Shown here piece by piece: positions 37,078-45,495 of a stretch of DNA of 64,000 nucleotides. The stretch comes from Leptospiraceae bacterium. Lineage in GTDB: Bacteria; Spirochaetota; Leptospiria; Leptospirales; Leptospiraceae. The notes below the pieces were generated by a model. The model did not search any database. It saw nothing but the letters and a program-made list of their open reading frames with translations, and was not told the DNA's origin. A program made the position numbers and the translations under genes. Position 1 is the first letter of the stretch; each line of letters begins with the position of its first letter. Where the stretch lies: contig JACKPC010000004.1 of NCBI GenBank assembly GCA_024233835.1, positions 246,001 through 310,000 of the forward strand. Reading direction: 5' to 3'.

Positions 37078-37548
37078 TTATTCAAAAGTATTCATGATTT
37101 CATCCTGAAAGCCACGTGAAGAGGAAGTTTCCAGGTCATCCTCATAGGTCTTTCTGGACTTGCGACTTGCTTTATTACTTCTTTCTTTTTTTTGACCGGG
37201 CTTGCTGTTTTTTTCTTCGTTGAGTCCTCTTGAAGCTGCGGTTTCGTGAGATTCTTTCAGGCTATCTCGATTTGACTTAGGCATTGAAGAGCCGCAATCC
37301 GAACTCAATTCCACAAACTTCATTGCAACAAAGCCCTTTATACCTTTAAAAGTGGCTTTATAGTATTTTCCATCTTTTTCGATAAGCTTGAGGACTGAAC
37401 CTTTTTTTAAAGTAAGGAACTTCTTCTTATTCTCAAGTTTTAAAAATTCTGTATTTTTTTTAAGTTTCAAACAGGAATTGGATTCTGATTCTTCAGCCAA
37501 AAGGGAAACTAACAGAAACAAAAAGAAAACTAAAAATGCAATCTTCAT
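37078..37548 (-). CDS. secreted SH3-like small protein
   Basis: 156 residues. MKIAFLVFFLFLLVSLLAEE is a signal peptide. Residues about 45-90 form a bacterial SH3-like domain (LKKGSVLKLIEKDGKYYKAT, FKGIKGFVAMKFVELS), with one Cys on each side (SCLKLKK and SSDCGS) that could be disulfide bonded. The C-terminal 65 residues are charged, low-complexity and Ser/Lys/Glu-rich, probably disordered, and contain a partial duplication (ETAASRGLNEE and ETSSSRGFQDE). Envelope location is inferred. Confidence 0.65.
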   Translation of the reverse strand: MKIAFLVFFLFLLVSLLAEESESNSCLKLKKNTEFLKLENKKKFLTLKKGSVLKLIEKDGKYYKATFKGIKGFVAMKFVELSSDCGSSMPKSNRDSLKESHETAASRGLNEEKNSKPGQKKERSNKASRKSRKTYEDDLETSSSRGFQDEIMNTFE

Positions 37549-37841
37549 ATACTACCTCTTATTTTTAATAATTAGAGTCCATAAGTTCCAATATTTTCTA
37601 ATTATTTTTCTAGGTCTGTCAAGTTTTAAAATTGATTTATGGTTTTTTATGCGGGCTTTGCAGATATTTTTGTGTCGTCTTTTATTCTGCTAAAGAATAG
37701 ACTCTAATGAATAGTTTCTTATAGATTACAGAATAGATATGGTCAATATTAATGTTGTATTAGAGATTTAATCTCTCTTTCCTTTTTTATAGGAATAATT
37801 TCTTTACATAATAAGAATATTCGATTTTAATGATTTCCATT

Positions 37842-39167
37842 ATGAAGATACTCAGCAGTTTTATTGTAAGCTTTTTTTTGGTTATTGCTCTCCAGGCTTC
37901 AGACACAGATCCTCTTTTCTATGCAATTGAAAAAAAGGATCTAACAAAGGTTAAACAGTTAATACGATCCGGAAAAGTCAATCTGAATTCGATTAAGGTG
38001 GATGGGGAATATTCAGCGCCTCTTGCCTGGGCCTGTGCAGATGGTGCTTTTGAAATAGCCTATTTTCTTCTGGATGAAGGAGCCGATCCGAATGGTTCGA
38101 CCACCTATGAGACTGCCCTACAATGGCTAGCCTCTCAATTAGATAAGGGTTATTCAGAAGATGAGACTGTAAAGTTAGCTGAATATATGCTCAAAAAAGG
38201 TGCAAAAGTAGATAAGGTTCCGGGACCCGAAAATAACGGAACTCCCTTAATGGCAGCAGCTGATAATAACTCCAGAAGATTGGTTGACCTTTTTTTAAAA
38301 TACGGAGCTGATAGGAATATTAAAGATAATGAAGGTAAAACCGCAGCCGATCACGCAGAAAGAGCGGGCCACATTGAACTCGCAAACTATTTGCGGGGTA
38401 AAACAAATGAAGAATACCATAGTAGCCTCCACTATATGGCTAAAGAAAATAAACTTTCGGATATGAAAGAACTGCTACAAAAAACACCAAAGAGCCAAAG
38501 AAAGAATTTAATTAATGAACAAGAAGCACAATCGAAGAATACTCCTCTTCATTATGCTGCCATGCACGGTAATTTAGAAATTGCTAAATTACTTGTAAAG
38601 TATGGTGCTGATATCAACATAAAAGGCCTGGCTTCTTTTACCCCTCTGCATACAGCTTCAGCTTATGAAAAAGAAAATGTAGCCAGTTTTCTTGTAAAAA
38701 AAGGTGCTAACATCAATGTAGTACAAACGGAAGGTTGTGCAACGGGTTATACATCTATGAGCTGGGCCATTACCCATGGCATGAAAGATTTAGTTAGTCT
38801 TATGCTAAAACATAAAGGGAACCCCTTTGCCGCAGATGAGCATCCCCTCATAACCGGAAGGCAGGACTTAGAAACTGTCAAAGTATTGGTAGAGGAAGGA
38901 AATGTCATACCGGATGCTGAAGTTTTAAATTGGTATAAAGGGCAGGTCAATGATAAATACGATCCGGAAGATGAATGGTTTCATGAAAATATTAAAGAAA
39001 TATACGCTTATTTAAAGAAGAAATCGTCTACATCCGGAAATAAAAAACATACCGGACTCTTCTTTGGCGGAAAAAATAATAAATCGAAACTTAAGATTCT
39101 GCAAAATGCAAACAAAGCCAAAGGGGATTTCGAACCGGTTGATATACGAAAAATTAGAAAAAAGTAA
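37842..39167 (+). CDS. exported ankyrin-repeat protein
   Basis: 441 residues from the preferred ATG at 37842, giving the signal peptide MKILSSFIVSFFLVIALQA; the in-frame ATG at 37830 would add MISI. At least six ankyrin repeats are visible, such as APLAWACADGAFEIAYFLLDEGADPNG, TPLMAAADNNSRRLVDLFLKYGADRN-like, and TPLHYAAMHGNLEIAKLLVKYGADIN-like blocks. Ankyrin stacks bind proteins; a periplasmic ankyrin protein could guard catalase or envelope enzymes, as described in other bacteria, but no such partner is adjacent. 'Shown' evidence is the repeats and signal; function is inference. Confidence 0.85.
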   Translation: MKILSSFIVSFFLVIALQASDTDPLFYAIEKKDLTKVKQLIRSGKVNLNSIKVDGEYSAPLAWACADGAFEIAYFLLDEGADPNGSTTYETALQWLASQLDKGYSEDETVKLAEYMLKKGAKVDKVPGPENNGTPLMAAADNNSRRLVDLFLKYGADRNIKDNEGKTAADHAERAGHIELANYLRGKTNEEYHSSLHYMAKENKLSDMKELLQKTPKSQRKNLINEQEAQSKNTPLHYAAMHGNLEIAKLLVKYGADINIKGLASFTPLHTASAYEKENVASFLVKKGANINVVQTEGCATGYTSMSWAITHGMKDLVSLMLKHKGNPFAADEHPLITGRQDLETVKVLVEEGNVIPDAEVLNWYKGQVNDKYDPEDEWFHENIKEIYAYLKKKSSTSGNKKHTGLFFGGKNNKSKLKILQNANKAKGDFEPVDIRKIRKK

Positions 39168-39180
39168 TATATCTGCATCT

Positions 39181-39200
39181 CGTAGTCCAATAAGACTACG
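39181..39200. terminator. hairpin at convergent ankyrin/PIN 3' ends
   Basis: CGTAGTC and GACTACG pair across a 6-base loop, 13 bases after the ankyrin stop. A second inverted repeat, ATAAATCCTTT / AAAGGATTTAT (39203-39233), overlaps the last codons of the PIN gene. Together they may terminate both convergent transcripts. Confidence 0.55.
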
Positions 39201-39215
39201 GGATAAATCCTTTCC

Positions 39216-39638
39216 CTATATAAAAGGATTTATAATGTCTAAACCCTCTTCTTCAAGCTTACTATTTCTTTCCATACAATCGGAATAAAATATTTCACAT
39301 TCAGAATGAATAGCCGAAGCGATTGCAATACTATCCCAGAATTTAAATCCATATGAACTTCTAAGTTCAGAAGCTTTCAAAAGAATTGTCTTACTAAAAT
39401 TTATCACTATATACCTATTAAAAAAGCCATTGATAAAATCCGGAATTTTATCTTCTCTCAGAATCTGAGATCCTATGAGTTGTACAGAAATCTCATTGAC
39501 AGTTTGTGAAGTGAGATAGATTTCATTTTCTGGATTTTCAATTATGGCCTTACTTTTCTCCTGTTTATCTTCCTGCTTCAGGTTTAAGATTGAGTATATC
39601 CAGAGATTTGTATCAACGAATATTTTGCATGTGTCCAT
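39216..39638 (-). CDS. PIN-domain toxin (VapC-like)
   Basis: 140 residues from the ATG at 39638, which has GGGAGGAGATTT before it. The PIN motif begins FVDTNLWIY (Asp9), with an acidic residue in VNEISVQ, then FWDSIAIASAI and FYSDCM supplying the later acidic residues. VapC-type toxins are Mg2+-dependent RNases, often cutting tRNA or rRNA loops. The gene overlaps the small upstream antitoxin gene by 26 bases. It ends the large minus-strand bat operon. Confidence 0.85.
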   Translation of the reverse strand: MDTCKIFVDTNLWIYSILNLKQEDKQEKSKAIIENPENEIYLTSQTVNEISVQLIGSQILREDKIPDFINGFFNRYIVINFSKTILLKASELRSSYGFKFWDSIAIASAIHSECEIFYSDCMERNSKLEEEGLDIINPFI

Positions 39639-39846
39639 AAATCTCCTCCCTTTTCCAGATTTTAAAACCACCTGCCGGTATCGGTGAATTTAGCAATTCT
39701 TTCAAATAATTAGACGAATTCCTATTATGCTTTTCTTTAAAAACAAGCTCAATATGTACATCAATTTCTTTTCCAATAAATTCATCAGGTAAATCGATTA
39801 TAAGCTTTGAATCCTGAACACGCATCCTTCTTTTAAAATCATTCAT
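39613..39846 (-). CDS. putative antitoxin (VapB-like) for the PIN toxin
   Basis: 77 residues. An N-terminal beta-type segment (MRVQDSKLIIDLPDEFIGKEIDVHIELV) resembles AbrB-type or DUF2281-type antitoxins, and the C-terminal half (about 40-77) would wrap the toxin. It overlaps both the upstream rsmE (four bases) and the downstream PIN gene. AGGAG lies six bases before the ATG, inside rsmE. The pair looks like a type II toxin-antitoxin module added to the 3' end of the operon. Confidence 0.7.
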   Translation of the reverse strand: MNDFKRRMRVQDSKLIIDLPDEFIGKEIDVHIELVFKEKHNRNSSNYLKELLNSPIPAGGFKIWKREEIYGHMQNIR

Positions 39847-40565
39847 AAGAAACTCCTAAATTTCATAATAGAGGCCATGTAAAGACAGGCTGTTTCGATT
39901 CTTAGGATAGGGGTTCCGAGAGAAAATGATAAAAATCCTTTCGAGAGTAATTGATTTATTTCCTTATCCCTCAATCCTCCTTCCGGACCGATTACAACCG
40001 GAAGTTCGGAAGGAAAACTCAAATCAAGTTGTTTTTCACTGTACGGATGCAAAATCATACCTCCTTTTGGATTTTCTTCTATAAACTTATCAAGGCTTTT
40101 ATAATGTTTTACTCGGGGAAGGCTGTGTCTCCTTGATTGAGAGGCAGCTTCCCGAATAATTTTTTCTACTCTTTCAGGGTTCAAATCTTTACGTTCGGAT
40201 TGTTGAAAATTTATAAAGTTAAAATCCGTTACTCCTATTTCGGTTCCCTTTTGGATGAGAAATTCAAACCTTGAGGATTTCGGGATAGCGGTTGCCAGAG
40301 AAATATACTTCTCTTCTATAGTTACATATTCCTCCCTCTGCAAAAAACCCTTTGTTTGGCCGGCAGGAATTCTGTAAATATGAGAATTACCCTTACCATC
40401 TCGTACTTCGATTAATTTATCCACCGAATACATTCTGAGACTTTTCAAGTGTTGTATTTGTTCTTCTTTTAGTTGGATTTCCTTAATCTTATCTAAATCC
40501 ATAAAAAAAAGAGGAAGCTTATCTTCCCAAAGATCAGCCATATCATTACTATAAGCTTTCTGCAT
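39843..40565 (-). CDS. rsmE: 16S rRNA m3U1498 methyltransferase
   Basis: 240 residues. The SPOUT-family signature is VIGPEGGLRDKEINQLL with LSLGTPILRIETACLYMASIM-like ending (knot). The N-terminal PUA-like part begins around LPLFFMDLDKIKEIQL, so the first ~15 residues may be an over-extended start; ATGs at 40565, 40541 and 40502 are possible. RsmE modifies U1498 of 16S rRNA. It lies three bases after the neuB-like gene. Confidence 0.88.
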   Translation of the reverse strand: MQKAYSNDMADLWEDKLPLFFMDLDKIKEIQLKEEQIQHLKSLRMYSVDKLIEVRDGKGNSHIYRIPAGQTKGFLQREEYVTIEEKYISLATAIPKSSRFEFLIQKGTEIGVTDFNFINFQQSERKDLNPERVEKIIREAASQSRRHSLPRVKHYKSLDKFIEENPKGGMILHPYSEKQLDLSFPSELPVVIGPEGGLRDKEINQLLSKGFLSFSLGTPILRIETACLYMASIMKFRSFL

Positions 40566-40568
40566 TTT

Positions 40569-41570
40569 CTAACTTTTCAGTTTAATCACTTCCCATTCGT
40601 TAGTTGAAGGTAAGCCCTGTCCGCCTAATTCAATTTGCCAGGAATCCAAAACTCCTTCCTCTCTCAGATGTTTTGCCGGTCGCAATGCGATAGCCTGCCC
40701 ATTTTGTTTATACAAAGAACGTCTTCCAAAAAACCTACCTCCCAATTCATTTTCATGAACTATCTTCTCTTTTTCTCCTTTCATTTCAAAAGCCAGCATA
40801 CAATTCTCTACAAGACTTTTTAATTCATCATAGTCAGCAGAAATTCCATGATCCGGACCATCCAAGTTTTTATCGAGAGTAAAATGTTTTTCGATAATGC
40901 AGGCATTGTAAGATACAGCTATTGCAGCCCCCAAAAAGCCGGCGGAATGGTCTGAAAAACCGATTGGGAAATCATATATATCTTCATATAACTTAATGGT
41001 TTTCAGGTTTAGATTTTTTGGAGGAGTAGGATAAAGAGATACACAATGAAAAAGTGCCAATTCCTGCTGATTAAGACTTTTTAAATATTCTACTGCTCTT
41101 GTTACTTCATAAAAGTCAGCGGCACCTGTAGATAAAAATATGGCCAAACCTGTTTGATTGCATTTTTCTAATAAGGCTTTATTGGTAATATCTCCTGAAG
41201 CTATCTTTAAAATAGGAACATCTAAATCACTTAATAGGTCTACCGAAGAAAGACATAGCGGGGTAGAGAAAAAAACAAGTCCTTCTTCTTCAGCAGCTTT
41301 TTGAAATTCTCTATGGAATTTCTCAGATAATTCGTAAGTTTTAAAAATATCGTATAAAAATTTTGCTTCCGGGTTCGTTTTATCGATAAATTCATCTGTT
41401 ATATAAGATTGAAATTTAACCGCATCAGCACCGGCTTCTTTAGCTTTTTGTATAGTACGTTTACCTACTTCCAAATCATTATTATGATTGAGTCCAATTT
41501 CAGCTACGATGAAAGGTTTATGGTTCTTACCGATCTTTCTTGAATGTACCTTTATTTCTTTGTGTAACAT
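40569..41570 (-). CDS. NeuB-family sialic acid synthase
   Basis: 333 residues. NeuB-domain landmarks are FIVAEIGLNHNNDLEVGK, AGADAVKFQSY, LKIASGDITNKALL, LSTGAADFYEVTRA, IGFSDHSAG and IEKHFTLDKNLDGPDHGIS. The C-terminal part has a GRRSLY segment of an AFP/SAF-like domain, shortened. The enzyme condenses phosphoenolpyruvate with an N-acyl amino sugar to make sialic, legionaminic or pseudaminic acid; legionaminic-type sugars are known in Leptospira. Substrate is not decided by sequence here. It sits six bases after batBC, unlike the usual glycan clusters. Confidence 0.88.
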   Translation of the reverse strand: MLHKEIKVHSRKIGKNHKPFIVAEIGLNHNNDLEVGKRTIQKAKEAGADAVKFQSYITDEFIDKTNPEAKFLYDIFKTYELSEKFHREFQKAAEEEGLVFFSTPLCLSSVDLLSDLDVPILKIASGDITNKALLEKCNQTGLAIFLSTGAADFYEVTRAVEYLKSLNQQELALFHCVSLYPTPPKNLNLKTIKLYEDIYDFPIGFSDHSAGFLGAAIAVSYNACIIEKHFTLDKNLDGPDHGISADYDELKSLVENCMLAFEMKGEKEKIVHENELGGRFFGRRSLYKQNGQAIALRPAKHLREEGVLDSWQIELGGQGLPSTNEWEVIKLKS

Positions 41571-41576
41571 AGTCTC

Positions 41577-43979
41577 CTACTGTATCATGTTCCTCAAATT
41601 TTCTTCTTTTTCTTCTAAGGTTTTAAATTTTGTATTCTGTTGGTGTCTTGAACGGCGATGTGTTTTACCCTTTACCTGTTCTTTAATACGAGAAAGCTCT
41701 TTTTCTATTTTCTTTTCTTCTTCTTTTCGTTTTTGTTCGTCGTATTCCTGTTCTTTATGCTCTTTTATGGTTTTATCTCCATCACCCTTTTTATCATCTT
41801 TGTTATCTTTTCCTTCTTTATTATCTTTTCCTTCTTTATTATCTTTTCCTTCTTTGTTATCTTTTCCTTCTTTATTATCTTTTCCTTCTTTGTTATCTTT
41901 TCCTTCTTTGTTATCTTTTCCTTCTTTGTTATCTTTTCCTTCTTTGTTATCTTTTCCTTCTTTGTTATCTTTTCCTTCTTTGTTATCTTTTCCTTCTCTT
42001 TGTTTCTGCTTTTCTTTTTCCTTTTGCTCTTCTAAATTAGATTTACCTATCTCATCGCCACCTTTACGTTTCTCTCTTTGACTTTCTTTGTTATCCTGAT
42101 TATCTTTGTTCTCTTTATTATCCTGATTATCTTTGTTCTCTTTATTATCCTGATTGTTTTTGTTCTCTTTATTATCCTGATTGTTTTTGTTCTCTTTATT
42201 ATCCTGATTGTTTTTGTTCTCTTTATTATCCTGATTGTTTTTGTTCTCTTTATTATCCTGATTATCTTTGTTCTCTTTATTATCCTGATTATCTTTGTTC
42301 TCTTTGTTATCCTGATTATCTTTGTTCTCTTTGTTATCCTGATTATCTTTCTTTTCTGGATTATTCTGACAAATTTCAACTCCTTTGTCCTGAAGTTCTA
42401 AAAGTCTTTTATATACCTGTGCAAGGTTTTTATCACAGGATATAAAATGGGGATCCGTTTGAGAAAATAGGGAACTTGCATTCTGAAACCGTATTATAGA
42501 TTGTTGAAAGAGAACTTCAGCTTTTTTTAAATCACAGATTTCCGGCTTTAGTTCCGACTCAGCCCAGAGATATAAGGCGTATCCATCGTTATAAACAGCT
42601 TCTGAAAAGCCGGGCTGAATTTCCATAGCTTTCTCGAAGAATTCATGAGCCTCCTTATATTCTTTTTGCTTCATAGAATTATTACCATTATTAAATACCG
42701 GAATATGCTCCCGAAAGGCAAAAGAAAATGCCTTATCAAAAAGAAGTTTGGCCGGCTTATGTTTTCCGGCTTTAAATTTTTGGATGCCTTCCCTATTTAC
42801 CCTGTCTGCCTGAAAATAGGTACACTTAAATGTAAATAAGGGTATAAGAAAGAGGACTAAAATACTTCCTCGTTTTAATGGTCTTGCTTTTTTATAAAGG
42901 TATTTCAAGCGATACAGAAGAAAATTTTCAAACATGAACAGTAATAAAAAGATAAGTAAAAAATAATGGCTAATGCTCTTATTGCCTTTTGTCTCGTTTT
43001 TTTTTGTATTTTTCGCCAGAGTCTTGCGAATGAATCCTGTCAAATCTGTTACCCAATCTTTTCTTTCTACAACAAGGTACTTCCCCCCAGTAGCACTTGC
43101 TATCATTTGAAGGGTCTTATCTTCCCGCTTTGTAGTAATTTGTTTAATGATTTTCTGGCGGGTTTCTTTCAGCTTCACACCGGTCGAATCATCTTTGGAT
43201 TTATTATTCTCATTCGTTTTTTCTGCAGATTTAAAAGAAATGAAATACTTAATACCGCTCCCTTTTTTACTTCCTATCCCAACGGTATGCACCGGTATAC
43301 CGGATTTTTTTAAAATACTTAATTCTTCCGATAGATCTTCTTCTTTTCCTTTCGGAACCTCCCCATCGCTGAGTAAAACAGCCTGGAAGCCACCTTCTAT
43401 GTTTCCTGCCTGTTTTATAAGTTCCTGTAAGGCTTTTTTAAAACTTGAACCCGGCATTTCAAAATTGTGCATTTTCATAGCCTGAATGGAAGTCAATACA
43501 GAAGCCAAATCAGAAGTCGGTAAATTATGGCTTACTGCAATTCCACTAAAAGTAATAAGTCCATAAGAATAATTTGGTTCAGCTTCAATTAAATCAACAC
43601 AGAACTCCTGGGCCTGGGCAAAACGATCATAGGGTTTTTTATTCGTAATAGGATGGGCAAAGGTGTCACCGGCTACCATACTCGAAGAACCATCAATAAG
43701 TAGAACAATATTACCCTTTATCGTATCAATTTTATAAACAGAAGGAAGCATTGGACCTGTGGCTGCAATAAGTAGGAAAATGCCCATCAGGTATAAAAGC
43801 AGAAGATGAGATACTATGGAACGTTTATCTTTGTAACGAGTAAGGGTTTCTAAAAATCGATCGGATATGTTTACCCTAAGCCAGCGAAGAGCTGATTCCT
43901 GCACTCCATAAAGAAAGAAAAATAAAATAGTCCAGGGAAGTATCAGAAGAAACATATAAGGAAAAGCAAATTGAATCAT
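41577..43979 (-). CDS. BatB-BatC fusion (vWA, TPR and low-complexity repeats)
   Basis: 800 residues. Two N-terminal membrane segments (about 8-26, 58-77) and a vWA domain (about 85-290) with the MIDAS DGSSS and SDGE. A further TM segment lies near 333-360, followed by a TPR region (about 385-500: EYKEAHEFFEKAMEIQPGFSEAVYNDGYALY) corresponding to BatC. The C-terminal third is low-complexity: ten units of DNQDNKENK and eleven of GKDNKE, then a basic tail. Bat proteins are linked to oxygen or envelope stress tolerance, though direct roles are debated. Coupled by four-base overlap to batA. Confidence 0.9.
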   Translation of the reverse strand: MIQFAFPYMFLLILPWTILFFFLYGVQESALRWLRVNISDRFLETLTRYKDKRSIVSHLLLLYLMGIFLLIAATGPMLPSVYKIDTIKGNIVLLIDGSSSMVAGDTFAHPITNKKPYDRFAQAQEFCVDLIEAEPNYSYGLITFSGIAVSHNLPTSDLASVLTSIQAMKMHNFEMPGSSFKKALQELIKQAGNIEGGFQAVLLSDGEVPKGKEEDLSEELSILKKSGIPVHTVGIGSKKGSGIKYFISFKSAEKTNENNKSKDDSTGVKLKETRQKIIKQITTKREDKTLQMIASATGGKYLVVERKDWVTDLTGFIRKTLAKNTKKNETKGNKSISHYFLLIFLLLFMFENFLLYRLKYLYKKARPLKRGSILVLFLIPLFTFKCTYFQADRVNREGIQKFKAGKHKPAKLLFDKAFSFAFREHIPVFNNGNNSMKQKEYKEAHEFFEKAMEIQPGFSEAVYNDGYALYLWAESELKPEICDLKKAEVLFQQSIIRFQNASSLFSQTDPHFISCDKNLAQVYKRLLELQDKGVEICQNNPEKKDNQDNKENKDNQDNKENKDNQDNKENKDNQDNKENKNNQDNKENKNNQDNKENKNNQDNKENKNNQDNKENKDNQDNKENKDNQDNKESQREKRKGGDEIGKSNLEEQKEKEKQKQREGKDNKEGKDNKEGKDNKEGKDNKEGKDNKEGKDNKEGKDNKEGKDNKEGKDNKEGKDNKEGKDNKDDKKGDGDKTIKEHKEQEYDEQKRKEEEKKIEKELSRIKEQVKGKTHRRSRHQQNTKFKTLEEKEENLRNMIQ
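41802..41999 (-). repeat. 11 tandem 18-bp coding repeats
   Basis: Eleven units of about GTTATCTTTTCCTTCTTT on the plus strand encode GKDNKE repeats on the minus strand within batBC. Units differ at single positions (G/A), and the last unit is degenerate. Length variation between strains is likely. Confidence 0.9.
42091..42360 (-). repeat. 10 tandem 27-bp coding repeats
   Basis: Ten units encode the nine-residue motif DNQDNKENK in batBC. Four central units read NNQ instead of DNQ, a block pattern that suggests unequal crossing over or slippage. The last unit is degenerate. The plus strand is pyrimidine-rich and open in several frames through this stretch. Confidence 0.9.
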
Positions 43980-44974
43980 CTCATGGGTCTCCTGATAAAA
44001 AAGCCATCAAGAATTAGCCAGATAGAAAATAATAAAAATATTCCAATAGAAATATGGGGAACGTAACTAATCTTATCACTGAGCTTTTTTATCTCTATAG
44101 GTGTTCTTTCCATTCGGCTTAATTCATCAAATATTTGTTCCAGGACTTTGGAATTCTTTGCTCTATAGAACTTTCCTCCGGCTTCTCTTGCTATCGTTTT
44201 TAATTGGGTATCATCTAAAGATGTTATAAGGGTTTCACCGGAAGGAGTCAGATAAGGAGAGCCATCTACATAGACCGGAACCGGCTCTTCTCCTGCTACT
44301 CCGACTACATAAAGACGAATATTTTTAGATTTCGCATAGTGCGCAGCGAGAAGAGGATCTACACCGTGAGAATTTTCTCCATCTGTTATTATAATTAGAA
44401 CCTGATCTCTGCCTTCTTTTTTATTTTTGATAAGAGAATCACTGGCAGCGAGGATTGCATCTCCGATGGCGGTTCCTCCGCTTTCATTATGATCAATTAC
44501 CGCAAAACCAATCCCTTTAATCAAATCCTGCAAAATACTATGATCAGTTGTCAGGGGAGTTTGGGAAAACACATCTCTTGCAAAGATAAAAACGCCGATT
44601 CGACTTGTATTATTTCTTTCAATAAAGGATGAGCTGATCTTTTTCAGAAATTCCAGTCGATTCGGTGGAAAATCGGCTGCCTGCATACTGGCCGAGACGT
44701 CCAGTGCCATGACTATATCCAGACCACGATCTATAACCATATTTCTTTCGAGAAGTTTATGAGGTTCTGTTAATGCAAGAAATACAGCAAAAAGAACCAG
44801 GGCTTCTATAAACAATTTTACATGCCGGAGGGGAAAGCGTATTCTTGCGGGTTTCTTGTATTGTAGAGGAGCATATGGAACTGCGTCATTTTTCTTGAAT
44901 CGAAACCTGTAATAAACATACAGAAGCAATGCAGGGCTTAAAAACAACCAGTATATAGTATCAAACTTTATCAT
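43976..44974 (-). CDS. batA: BatA, vWA-domain membrane protein
   Basis: 332 residues. Membrane segments lie at about 5-25, 53-70 and near the C-terminus (about 300-325). Between them is a vWA domain with MIDAS DVSAS (near 93), SGGTAIGDAI and TDGENSHG. BatA is expected to sit in the inner membrane with its vWA domain facing the periplasm or cytoplasm and to bind partner proteins through a divalent ion. It is coupled by four-base overlaps to the small upstream gene and downstream batBC. Confidence 0.9.
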   Translation of the reverse strand: MIKFDTIYWLFLSPALLLYVYYRFRFKKNDAVPYAPLQYKKPARIRFPLRHVKLFIEALVLFAVFLALTEPHKLLERNMVIDRGLDIVMALDVSASMQAADFPPNRLEFLKKISSSFIERNNTSRIGVFIFARDVFSQTPLTTDHSILQDLIKGIGFAVIDHNESGGTAIGDAILAASDSLIKNKKEGRDQVLIIITDGENSHGVDPLLAAHYAKSKNIRLYVVGVAGEEPVPVYVDGSPYLTPSGETLITSLDDTQLKTIAREAGGKFYRAKNSKVLEQIFDELSRMERTPIEIKKLSDKISYVPHISIGIFLLFSIWLILDGFFIRRPMR

Positions 44975-45495
44975 GACTTACTTTTAGAACGATTAAATTT
45001 TTTAAGCGAATCAATTGAATTCTGAACCTGATGATTAAATTCATTTTCATCAGGTTGTTGTATACCGAATTGTACAGATCCCATTCCTCGAAATAGTGAT
45101 CCGAGTTCCTTACTTTTCAACCTCTCTTCGATTTCTTTTGAAGTCATTTCCTCGACCTGCATACCACTTTTCGTTTCAAGATAAGATCTTAATGCAGAAG
45201 AAAGTTCATGAAGTCCTTCCCTGTATTCCTTCGATTTATGATATTTTTGTTTGAGTATATTAATTTCATCGTATATACTCCTACTCTTGGAACGTGCCGG
45301 AAATTTTGTTGGTTTGGGAATATAGCCGGGAATTTCTTCACTCTTCTTTACAAGCTTATACATGATGTAAGATACGACTAAAGATACTAATAAACTTATA
45401 AGAGCATATTTTAATGAATTAAAAAACCAGGGAGGGATTAAGTCGAGAGGAGGAATTACTTCTCCCGGTAAACTCTGGAGTAAGAATATACTCAT
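44971..45495 (-). CDS. DUF4381-like small membrane protein of the bat operon
   Basis: 174 residues with one membrane helix (about 27-47, SLKYALISLLVSLVVSYIMYKLV), a Pro/Lys/Ser-rich linker, and a helical C-terminal part (HELSSALRSYLETKSGMQVEEMTSKEIEERL) that resembles the DUF4381 type proteins found between DUF58 and BatA genes. It overlaps both neighbours by four bases, so it is surely translated together with them. Probably a membrane adaptor of the MoxR-Bat complex. Confidence 0.75.
   Translation of the reverse strand: MSIFLLQSLPGEVIPPLDLIPPWFFNSLKYALISLLVSLVVSYIMYKLVKKSEEIPGYIPKPTKFPARSKSRSIYDEINILKQKYHKSKEYREGLHELSSALRSYLETKSGMQVEEMTSKEIEERLKSKELGSLFRGMGSVQFGIQQPDENEFNHQVQNSIDSLKKFNRSKSKS

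Noticed and set aside
42091..42360. CRISPR-like array
   Set aside because: The units are directly adjacent with no variable spacers and stay in frame within batBC.
41488..42401. Several long plus-strand open frames with Ser/Phe/Leu repeats opposite batBC
   Set aside because: They are antisense reflections of the purine-biased 18- and 27-bp coding repeats of batBC; the repeat residues follow the minus-strand reading frame and no ribosome binding sites support the plus-strand frames.
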